Shown piece after piece: positions 35,210-42,696 of a stretch of DNA of 64,000 nucleotides. Numbering within the stretch: the stretch's first letter is position 1; the number at the start of each line of letters is the position of its first letter. The DNA comes from Coxiellaceae bacterium (GTDB taxonomy: Bacteria; Pseudomonadota; Gammaproteobacteria; Coxiellales; Coxiellaceae). The stretch lies in the NCBI GenBank assembly GCA_029212925.1, contig JARGOB010000006.1:142529-206528 (forward strand), in the 5' to 3' direction. The notes below the pieces were generated by a model, which worked only from the letters and a program-made list of their open reading frames with translations, ran no database searches and was not told where the DNA came from. The position numbers and the translations under genes were made by a program.

Positions 35210-35240
35210 AGTCTAAATGGTAACGTTACGTGATAGTCAA
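35210..35240 (-). promoter_or_regulatory. MerR-type promoter/operator of the CaaX-protein gene
   Basis: Read on the minus strand: TTGACT (35240-35235), a 19-base spacer and TAGACT (35215-35210). The inner 14 bases of spacer (ATCACGTAACGTTA) and the -35 box are identical to those of the merR promoter. Only the -10 side differs, which weakens one arm of the palindrome. Confidence 0.72.
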
Positions 35241-35337
35241 ATAAAAATTGGTAATTGCTTGCGTGGTTTCATTGGTTAGCGAACTGAGAAGTGACGGGAC
35301 CTTCATTCATATATTTCATTAAGAGCAGCTTAATTGG

Positions 35338-35357
35338 TGTACGTTTGGTTGTTTTTG
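35338..35357 (+). repeat. Right copy of the 20-bp direct repeat
   Basis: This is identical to 31531-31550. The 170-base gap between the CaaX-gene promoter and the metzincin gene holds this repeat and no supported gene. Confidence 0.65.
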
Positions 35358-35413
35358 AAGGTGCGAAAGCGGTATTATTCAGTCTATTCGAAATTAATAA
35401 ATAGACAGTATAT

Positions 35414-36658
35414 ATGCCTGCTACGCTTGATTGTTCTGCCATCACGAATGATGATCTGTCGCGCCACTTAGAGGGTTTGTGGCAATTTCCGCAAGCAATT
35501 CTATACAGCTTTCATGGTAGCCTCACAGCGCAGCAAGCGGCCGATATGCCGGCTAATATACAGCCGCCGTATCGAGCTACAAGACAGTTTAGAGATGTTA
35601 TGCGTCAAACGATGCAGTATTGGCAAAGCTTCTCCGATGGTTTATTGCAATTTAAAGAAGTCCCCTATTTAAAACCCGAACAGCCCGGAATATTGCTTGC
35701 CGTTTGTGGCACTGCGGATCAATTCCATGCGTACAAGCCCTATACTCAGGGGTTTGCTCAGCGCTGGTATGGTTCTCCCGGTTTTTTTCATCGTGCTATC
35801 GCGTGTTTTCCGCAAGGCGTTATAGAGAGTGGCTCGTTATTTTCAGAGTTAGTAAGAAACCACGAAGTTTACCATGCGCTTGGTGCAGGGCACTTTCATG
35901 AGGGTAAGACGGGTGATCTACTGCGCCAAATTCTTTATGGCAAAGCCTGTTCGGTGATGCCATACCCGGATTTGATTGATACGGCTGTATCGCGATGTCC
36001 ACCAGAAATTTGTCCGGCAGGTTATGCCACAATGCCAGGGCCTACTGATAAACAATTTCTTATGGCTGCTTATAATCAAACCAGTGGTTGGCTTCCCAAG
36101 CAAGTGAATAGGCAGATGTATGTCGATATGCCGATGCATATTAGTACAGTATATGCCACGATGTTAGTGCGCAGTGCGCTACAAAAAATCTCACGTTCTT
36201 ATTCGAATCGTCAGTTACATGCAGCAGAGGGAGTCACGCCTTTGCAACGAAGGTCTATTGATAGTTTAAGTGAGTTAGTGATTGATTTAGTTTCAATTAC
36301 TGCGCTGATCATAAGTGGTGTTGCCCGACCTCAAGAAGGTGCACTGTTTTTGGGGTTTATGGCGACGCGTATGGTTGGAGCAATGCTTCGCTTATCTGAG
36401 TATCAGTGCGTCGAACCCTTGGCTCGTGTGCTTACCGGTGATGGGTTATGGCATACATTTGTAGGTGTTTTAACGGTTCAGCAACCTTTGGTTATGGGTG
36501 GTGTGGCTGAATTAGGCAGTGGCCTTGCGCATACAACGGCCAGTGTTGTGGGTGCAAATTCCATTGATTATGTTGGTTCATTGTTTTATAAGGGGCAACA
36601 GCCAGTATTACCTGTGTCCAATAGTCCTGCTAGAAAAACATCGCGTTTAACACGGTAA
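35414..36658 (+). CDS. Metzincin-like zinc metalloprotease with C-terminal hydrophobic region
   Basis: Residues 150-160 read HEVYHALGAGH, the full HExxHxxGxxH zinc site of metzincins, and SVMPY (180-184) sits where the Met-turn is expected, 20 residues later. This pair identifies an M10/M12-like protease fold with an apparently intact active site. There is no signal peptide and no RTX repeats. Residues about 285-335 are hydrophobic (LVIDLVSITALIISGVA and FLGFMATRMVGAML) and could insert in a membrane. The first 90 residues are of unknown type. No clear ribosome binding site precedes the ATG. A translocated protease effector is possible; a cytosolic protease would be unusual. Confidence 0.72.
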   Translation: MPATLDCSAITNDDLSRHLEGLWQFPQAILYSFHGSLTAQQAADMPANIQPPYRATRQFRDVMRQTMQYWQSFSDGLLQFKEVPYLKPEQPGILLAVCGTADQFHAYKPYTQGFAQRWYGSPGFFHRAIACFPQGVIESGSLFSELVRNHEVYHALGAGHFHEGKTGDLLRQILYGKACSVMPYPDLIDTAVSRCPPEICPAGYATMPGPTDKQFLMAAYNQTSGWLPKQVNRQMYVDMPMHISTVYATMLVRSALQKISRSYSNRQLHAAEGVTPLQRRSIDSLSELVIDLVSITALIISGVARPQEGALFLGFMATRMVGAMLRLSEYQCVEPLARVLTGDGLWHTFVGVLTVQQPLVMGGVAELGSGLAHTTASVVGANSIDYVGSLFYKGQQPVLPVSNSPARKTSRLTR

Positions 36659-36723
36659 ATATTATACTCGACTAATTTAGATGGATACCGTTATAATGCA
36701 CTCCTAACAACTAGGAGGGTGTT

Positions 36724-37125
36724 ATGCGTAAAATCCAACAGGTCCTTTTATTGACGCTAGGGCTACTCGTGTGTGTTGCAGCTACTGCTGCTGATAAGCC
36801 CACCTTCACTAATCCTGATAAAGCCATTATGGTAAAACCAGGTGCGAAAAATATTACTTTAGTTCTGAAATCGAATCCAACCACTGGCTATAGTTGGTTT
36901 TACCAATCCAGCGAACCCGCCTGGTTAAAAGTTGTAAGTCACCAATACATCGCATCAAAAACCAAAATGATGGGTGCTCCCGGTGTTGAAAAATGGACGT
37001 TCAATGTACCAAACTTATCCAATAGCGTGCCACGTGTAGCGATGATTAACATGCGTTATGCCAGGCCGTGGGATATAAAAGCCAGTAAAGTAACTACATT
37101 CTTTGTGGTGTTTACTGGAAGGTAA
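36724..37125 (+). CDS. Chagasin-family (I42) cysteine protease inhibitor
   Basis: After a signal peptide (VLLLTLGLLVCVAATAA) the protein shows the three loops of chagasin inhibitors: NPTTGYSW, a GAPGVEKWTF segment, and RYARPWD. These loops block papain-type proteases. The protein should act in the periplasm or outside the cell, against its own or host cysteine proteases. CTAGGAGGGTGTT upstream gives a strong ribosome binding site. Confidence 0.88.
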   Translation: MRKIQQVLLLTLGLLVCVAATAADKPTFTNPDKAIMVKPGAKNITLVLKSNPTTGYSWFYQSSEPAWLKVVSHQYIASKTKMMGAPGVEKWTFNVPNLSNSVPRVAMINMRYARPWDIKASKVTTFFVVFTGR

Positions 37126-37167
37126 TTGCCGAGAGACCGGCAACTAAAAAAACTGTGGGAGTTTTAT

Positions 37168-37746
37168 ATGAGTCGTAAATCTTTATCTGATCGTATGCAT
37201 GATCCAAAATACTATTTGCCTGGCGGCGCTGTATTAGCAGTGCTATCGCTTGCGTTATTAAAAAAGGCTGCTGAGCATCCAAGATATGGTTGGCCTGTTA
37301 CGGCGGGGATTGCCATCTTGGGTGCAGTTGTCGCAAGAAGGTTTTTTGCGCCAAAAGGAATAGGCACTTCGCCTGGGCCAGTAGCTGATGATGCGCTGGA
37401 GGGTTCTGATGCTTCAATGGCAAAAGCTGCTGCGTTTAACCGAGCACGTATGCTTGCTCGTGGGGTGGCGGCATTTCGTGCGGGTGGTGTTGATGCTCGC
37501 TCTACGGCTGCTGTAAGTGGTACACCTACCGCAGTGGCGACAGAGCCTACTGCCCCGGTTCCAGTTGCCGCTGTTTCGCCAGTGGTGCCTGCGCCGACGT
37601 CACCATTGCAATCAGCATTGTCTCGCAGTGGTTTATTACAATCACCTTCACAGTCTGCCAGTGTTTCTCCGACACATGCAAGTGATGATGACACAGATGA
37701 TACTGAGTTATACCATACACCGACACCTATGGGCACGCCTCATTAG
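37168..37746 (+). CDS. Membrane-anchored protein with Pro/Ala/Thr-rich tail, 192 aa
   Basis: The ATG at 37168 with GGGAG upstream is preferred to a TTG at 37126. Two hydrophobic stretches (YLPGGAVLAVLSLALL and PVTAGIAILGAVVA) are followed by a basic stop-transfer segment, an Ala-rich helix, a Pro/Val/Thr-rich low-complexity stretch and an acidic end (SDDDTDDTELYHTP). No family was recognised. It follows the chagasin gene by 42 bases and may share its transcript. Confidence 0.55.
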   Translation: MSRKSLSDRMHDPKYYLPGGAVLAVLSLALLKKAAEHPRYGWPVTAGIAILGAVVARRFFAPKGIGTSPGPVADDALEGSDASMAKAAAFNRARMLARGVAAFRAGGVDARSTAAVSGTPTAVATEPTAPVPVAAVSPVVPAPTSPLQSALSRSGLLQSPSQSASVSPTHASDDDTDDTELYHTPTPMGTPH

Positions 37747-37758
37747 TCATGTAAACTT

Positions 37759-37803
37759 CTCGGGATACTCAGCTCAAGCAGAACGCTAGGCTGACCTCCC
37801 GAG
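37759..37803 (+). other. Weak inverted repeat after the membrane-protein gene
   Basis: CTCGGGA and TCCCGAG form 7-bp arms 31 bases apart; CGCTAGGC within it also pairs with GCCTAGCG further on. No T-run follows, so a terminator is doubtful. The rest of the 207-base gap before glnA has no gene and no clear sigma-54 box. Confidence 0.3.
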
Positions 37804-37953
37804 GCTTAGGTTAATTGATCTATATGGGTAACGCCTAGCGGCCTTACTAGAAACTGACCTTATTGACAGAAACGCCACATGCATAGAGCTTGAGATTTAA
37901 CAACACATCAGCTAACCTTACCCCTTACTTTTCATACCAGGGAATCTCCTCAC

Positions 37954-39381
37954 ATGTGTGCCGAAAAAACCACCACCGTTAAAGATGTTATACAAACCAT
38001 TCGTGATCGCGATATAGAGTTTGTTGATCTACGATTCACTGATTTTAGAGGTAAAGAGCAGCATATTTCAGTACCTAGCCATATTGCGGACGAGGATTTT
38101 TTTAAAGAAGGTAAGATGTTTGATGGTTCATCACTAGCGGGCTGGAAAGACATTAGCAGCTCGGATATGATTTTACGCCCTGATGTTTCAACCGTTAAGC
38201 TCGATCCATTTTATGAGCACCCAACATTGTTCATTACTTGTGATATTGTCGACCCGGCAACGATGCATGGTTACAGTCGTGATCCGCGTACAGTGGGTAA
38301 GCGTGCCGAAAGGTATTTGATCGAAACCGGTATTGGTGATACCGCGATGTTTGGGCCGGAACCGGAATTCTTTTTGTTTGATAATGTGCGTTTTGCTGTC
38401 GGTATGGATCATGTATTTTTCCAGGTGGACTCAAAAGAAGCGGCGTGGAATTCAGAAACGATTTATCCTGAAGGCAATATGGGGCATCGCCCAACGGTGA
38501 AAGGCGGTTATTTTCCTGTGCCTCCTGTTGATTCATCGCAAGATATTCGTTCTGAAATGTGCCAGGTACTTAAGCAGCTTGGTATGTTCGTTGAAACACA
38601 TCATCACGAAGTGGCGACAGGTAATCAAAATGAGATCGGTACCGGTTGTGATACGTTGGTACGCAAAGCCGATCAAGTGTTGTTATTGAAATACGTGGTG
38701 GCGAATGTGGCAGCTGCTTACGGCAAAACTGCAACCTTTATGCCGAAACCATTAGTGGGGGATAACGGCAGTGGTATGCATTGCCATCAATCGATTTCCA
38801 AAGACGGTAAAAATATATTTGCTGGTGATGTTTATGCTGGTTTGTCGGAAACCGCTTTGCACTATGTCGGTGGTATCATTAAGCACGCTCGTGCACTGAA
38901 TGCATTTACTAATTCATCGACCAACAGTTACAAGCGTTTGGTGCCTGGTTTTGAAGCGCCCGTGATGTTGGCTTATGCGGCGCGTAACCGTTCAGCCGCT
39001 ATTCGTATTCCGCACGTGCCGGAAGAAAAAGGCCGACGTATTGAGGTGCGTTTCCCCGACGCTTGTGGTAATCCGTATTTGGCGTTTGCAGCGATGATGA
39101 TGGCAGGCCTTGATGGTATTAAAAATAAAATCCATCCAGGTGAGCCAATGGATGCTAACTTATATAACCTACACCCTGATGAAGCGAAAAAAGTACCTCG
39201 TGTATGTGGCAATTTAATTGAAGCGGTGAATGCTTTGAGAGAAGATCATCAGTTCTTACTGGAAGGTGGTGTGTTTACAGAAGATTTAATTCAAGGATGG
39301 ATTGAGCTTAAAAATGAAGAAGTATATCGCCTGTTGGCAACGACACATCCGATTGAGTTCGATTTGTATTACAGTTTATAA
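37954..39381 (+). CDS. glnA: Glutamine synthetase, type I
   Basis: The 475-residue protein carries the GSI signatures: [14 protein letters not shown] near the start, the [18 protein letters not shown] latch, [10 protein letters not shown], the GSGMHCHQS active-site segment, [13 protein letters not shown] and NRSAAIRIP. Tyr in [13 protein letters not shown] is at the adenylylation site, so it is probably controlled by GlnE. It makes glutamine from glutamate, ammonia and ATP. Confidence 0.97.
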   Translation: MCAEKTTTVKDVIQTIRDRDIEFVDLRFTDFRGKEQHISVPSHIADEDFFKEGKMFDGSSLAGWKDISSSDMILRPDVSTVKLDPFYEHPTLFITCDIVDPATMHGYSRDPRTVGKRAERYLIETGIGDTAMFGPEPEFFLFDNVRFAVGMDHVFFQVDSKEAAWNSETIYPEGNMGHRPTVKGGYFPVPPVDSSQDIRSEMCQVLKQLGMFVETHHHEVATGNQNEIGTGCDTLVRKADQVLLLKYVVANVAAAYGKTATFMPKPLVGDNGSGMHCHQSISKDGKNIFAGDVYAGLSETALHYVGGIIKHARALNAFTNSSTNSYKRLVPGFEAPVMLAYAARNRSAAIRIPHVPEEKGRRIEVRFPDACGNPYLAFAAMMMAGLDGIKNKIHPGEPMDANLYNLHPDEAKKVPRVCGNLIEAVNALREDHQFLLEGGVFTEDLIQGWIELKNEEVYRLLATTHPIEFDLYYSL

Positions 39382-39393
39382 AAGTATTTTATT

Positions 39394-41250
39394 ATGAAGA
39401 TGCATACGGTATTACTGATAGGGGCGCAAGACTTCTCAGGTTTTGAATGTTGGTATCGCTTACCTGAAGTTGATTTGTCACACACGCCATGTTTCTCAAT
39501 GGTGTCTGAAGCTGACCGCGCAGCGTTTGATGTGGTGTTGGTTGAATATGCGTGGTTGGTTAACCTGAGCACCAAAGACAATATTGAATTTTTTAAAGCC
39601 TTTGATCACCAGCCGATTATTGTTCTGTTTGATAGCGTTGAACCGATTGACCGTGAATCATTAATTGCAATTGGCGTGCAAGCTGTTTGGTCCGTAGAAG
39701 AATTGAGCCATATAGATTTGGTTGCATTTCTTGAGTGTGGCATAGAGCGCCATCGTCGTTTGCAAGTGTTGGAGGATGAGACGCGTCAGGTTTCAACATT
39801 GATTGGCAAGCTTAAAACCATGGATGTGCGCACTACCGATTATGTGTCCGGTGTCACGAAAATATTGGATTCAGAATGGGTTGAGCAAAGCGCTTTAATG
39901 CTTAAAAAAGTGCGTGAGCAAAATAGTTATTTGCAGCAAATTGTGCATCATGATGACCTGACAGGCTTAATGACGCGTGATTTATTTAACGAAATTTTCA
40001 ATACTGCACTATCGCGTGTGCAGCGTAATGCAAAGCAGATAGCTTTATTGTATATGGATATCGATCATTTCAAACAGATCAATGATACCTTCGGTCATCC
40101 GGTTGGTGATCAACTGTTGCAACAAGTGTCTCAACGATTACAGCAGACTTTACGTGATGAGGACTTGGTGGCGCGCTTGGGTGGCGATGAATTTGCGATT
40201 TTATTAATGGAAATCAGTAACGCTACAGCGGCAGGCTTGGTGGCGCGTAAATTGATGAATGAGTTGAGCCAGAAGTCTTATCAAATTGATGAATTTGAAA
40301 TCAATGTTTCAGTCAGTATTGGCATCGCTTGTTATCCATTCGCTGGTGACACAGTCGAAGAGTTATCCAAGCATGCGGATATGGCGCTTTACCGTTCAAA
40401 ACGTGCTGGCCGCAATCGTTATCAATTTTTTACTAATAAGATTAATCGTCAAATGGTAAGGCGAATGACGCTTGAGCGTGAGCTGGAAGGCGCGATTGAG
40501 CATGATGAATTCAGTGTGGCATTACAGCCTATTTTTAATCAGGCAGATTCTACATGCCACATGTTGAAGGCCGTTCTGAATTGGAATAATCGTAAATTTG
40601 GTCAGGTGTCGTGTAAAGAGTTTTTACCCATAGCGGAACAAAGCCATGTGATGATTGATTTGGGTTATTGGTTGATGAGGCAATTGATTAAGCAGATTGC
40701 TGTGTGGCAACAACAAGCAGATCATCCCTCGATAATGCAATACAGTCTGCCTTTATCTGTTTTACAATTAAGTGATCGTCAATTCTTATCTACTTTGCAA
40801 TCACTGTTGGTGAGTCATAAGGTTAATCCAAATCGACTAATTTTTGAAATTAATCAAGATCAATGGTTGCATGAGCAAGGTGTTAGTATTGAGTTATTAC
40901 GTCCACTGATAGAGATGGGCTGCGAATTATCAATGGCACGGTTTGGTGAAGGTACCGTCGATTTAGACCGATTAGTAAGTATGCCACTCAAACACGTTTT
41001 TGTTGATGCGCACTATATCAATTGTGCTGACGTTAGTGAGCATTCTAAAGTTGATGTGCTGACAGCAATTGCTCATACCATGCAATGGCGATTGATCATC
41101 GGCGGGGTACAAAACCTTGAGGAATTAGAGCGTTTGAAGCAGCAGCAAGTTTCAGGTTTTTCATTGCACCACCAGAATTTATTATTAAATCCTAGCTGTG
41201 CAAGTGAATTTCTTAGTGAGCCAGCTGATCCTGTTGCTTTGCTTAAGTGA
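39394..41250 (+). CDS. Diguanylate cyclase with degenerate EAL domain and receiver-like N-terminus
   Basis: Residues 1-125 resemble a degenerate receiver domain. A helical linker leads to the GGDEF domain: HDDLTGLMTRDLF, MDIDHFKQINDTFGH and RLGGDEFA (active site 263-267), with the inhibitory I-site RDED exactly five residues upstream. The C-terminal EAL domain has lost its motifs: EALLRW is KAVLNW, DDFGTG is ARFGEG, and the terminal QGF-Y segment is SGFSLHH. The protein should make cyclic di-GMP and not degrade it. It starts 12 bases after glnA and overlaps the convergent PFK gene by 8 bases. Confidence 0.88.
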   Translation: MKMHTVLLIGAQDFSGFECWYRLPEVDLSHTPCFSMVSEADRAAFDVVLVEYAWLVNLSTKDNIEFFKAFDHQPIIVLFDSVEPIDRESLIAIGVQAVWSVEELSHIDLVAFLECGIERHRRLQVLEDETRQVSTLIGKLKTMDVRTTDYVSGVTKILDSEWVEQSALMLKKVREQNSYLQQIVHHDDLTGLMTRDLFNEIFNTALSRVQRNAKQIALLYMDIDHFKQINDTFGHPVGDQLLQQVSQRLQQTLRDEDLVARLGGDEFAILLMEISNATAAGLVARKLMNELSQKSYQIDEFEINVSVSIGIACYPFAGDTVEELSKHADMALYRSKRAGRNRYQFFTNKINRQMVRRMTLERELEGAIEHDEFSVALQPIFNQADSTCHMLKAVLNWNNRKFGQVSCKEFLPIAEQSHVMIDLGYWLMRQLIKQIAVWQQQADHPSIMQYSLPLSVLQLSDRQFLSTLQSLLVSHKVNPNRLIFEINQDQWLHEQGVSIELLRPLIEMGCELSMARFGEGTVDLDRLVSMPLKHVFVDAHYINCADVSEHSKVDVLTAIAHTMQWRLIIGGVQNLEELERLKQQQVSGFSLHHQNLLLNPSCASEFLSEPADPVALLK

Positions 41251-42499
41251 TGGCGGCTAATTTTTTTTCAACGCATGTGTTTTTTAACTCAACGTATTGT
41301 GGCAAGCCTTGAAGGTAAGGTGGATAGGATTCACCTTCGATTAATGGTTGGATATAGTCGCGACACGCTTGAGTAATATGAAAGCCATTGTCACTGATAA
41401 AGTCACGCGGCACCGTTTTTTCTACGTTAGCGACATCTGCTAAGGCGGCTTTACCGACTTTCCATTGATACGGTGAGCTGCTGACACGATCAATCGTTAC
41501 CATTACATTGTTTTCACCGGCAATAGCCAGTTCAATAGCGGCCTTACCCATGGCATATGCTTGTTCGACATCAGTTTGTGAGGCGATATGTGCAGCAGCA
41601 CGTTGCAAATAATCTGACACGGCCCAGTGGTATTTAAAGCCTAGATTTTGTTGAATCATATCGGCTAATAAGGGGGCTGCACCGCCGAGTTGTTTATGAC
41701 CAAAGGCATCCGTGGCACCACTGGCAGTTAAAAAGTCACCGTTTTCATACCGAACACCTTCCGAAGCAACAACCACGCAATAACCGTATTGATCGACACA
41801 GCGTTGTACTTCAGCTAAAAATGTGGCTTGGTTAAAAGCAATTTCGGGGAATAAAATAATATGCGGTGCGCTGTCTTCACTTTTTTTGCCTAAGCCTGCA
41901 GCGGCAGCAATCCAACCGGTGTGACGACCCATCACTTCTAAAATAAATACTTTAGTAGAAGTAGCTGCCATGCCTTTAACGTCGAGTGCGGCTTCTTGGG
42001 TAGAGATCGCTACGTATTTAGCGACTGAACCAAAACCTGGGCAGCAGTCTGTTATAGGCAGATCATTATCAATGGTTTTAGGGATGCCAATGCAGGTCAT
42101 CGGGTAGCCGAGTTGATCACCGATTTGTGACACTTTATAAGCGGTGTCTTGCGAGTCACCACCACCGTTATAAAAGAAGGTACCAATATCATGTGCTTTA
42201 AATACTTCGATTAAGCGCTCGTATTGCGAGCGGTCTTGCTCAATGCTTTTGAGTTTAAAGCGGCAAGTGCCGAAGGCGCTGGCAGGGGTGTGTTTTAGTG
42301 CAGCAATCGCTTCGGCTGATTCAAGGCTGGTGTCTATCAGGTTCTCATTTAGCGCACCTAAAATGCCATTTTGTCCGGCATAGACTTTGCCGATTTTACC
42401 ACTATGGCGACGTGCGGTTTCGATAACACCACAAGCGCTAGCGTTGATGACCGCTGTTGGTCCGCCGGATTGTGCATAAAAGATATTGTTTGCTGACAT
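41243..42499 (-). CDS. pfp: Pyrophosphate-dependent 6-phosphofructokinase
   Basis: The 418-residue protein has NGGGDSQDTA and GIPKTIDNDLP. Asp at the second Gly position of the ATP-enzyme GGDGS motif, and Lys in PKTID, are the known marks of PPi-dependent enzymes. MGRHTGWIAA and the substrate segment VASEGVRYENG are also present. It converts fructose 6-phosphate and PPi reversibly to fructose 1,6-bisphosphate. The start ATG has AGGGTAAA upstream. Confidence 0.92.
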   Translation of the reverse strand: MSANNIFYAQSGGPTAVINASACGVIETARRHSGKIGKVYAGQNGILGALNENLIDTSLESAEAIAALKHTPASAFGTCRFKLKSIEQDRSQYERLIEVFKAHDIGTFFYNGGGDSQDTAYKVSQIGDQLGYPMTCIGIPKTIDNDLPITDCCPGFGSVAKYVAISTQEAALDVKGMAATSTKVFILEVMGRHTGWIAAAAGLGKKSEDSAPHIILFPEIAFNQATFLAEVQRCVDQYGYCVVVASEGVRYENGDFLTASGATDAFGHKQLGGAAPLLADMIQQNLGFKYHWAVSDYLQRAAAHIASQTDVEQAYAMGKAAIELAIAGENNVMVTIDRVSSSPYQWKVGKAALADVANVEKTVPRDFISDNGFHITQACRDYIQPLIEGESYPPYLQGLPQYVELKNTCVEKKLAAIT

Positions 42500-42696
42500 G
42501 TTGTTTTTACCCTTCTTTTTCCCTGTGAAGGCGGCATTATAGCATGCTGCTGGTGGCTGTCATCTGGTGGCTGGTCTGTCAATTTTTCTAATCATAACGA
42601 CTTATAATATAATAACAAATTTTAATATTACTTTAATCTTGGTTATATAAAATACAAATAGTAATTGAGTGTATAGCCAGTAAAGAGAAGTATTTT

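Noticed and set aside
37747..37953. tRNA or small RNA gene before glnA
   Set aside because: Short inverted repeats are present, but no cloverleaf or clear promoter-terminator pair could be drawn.
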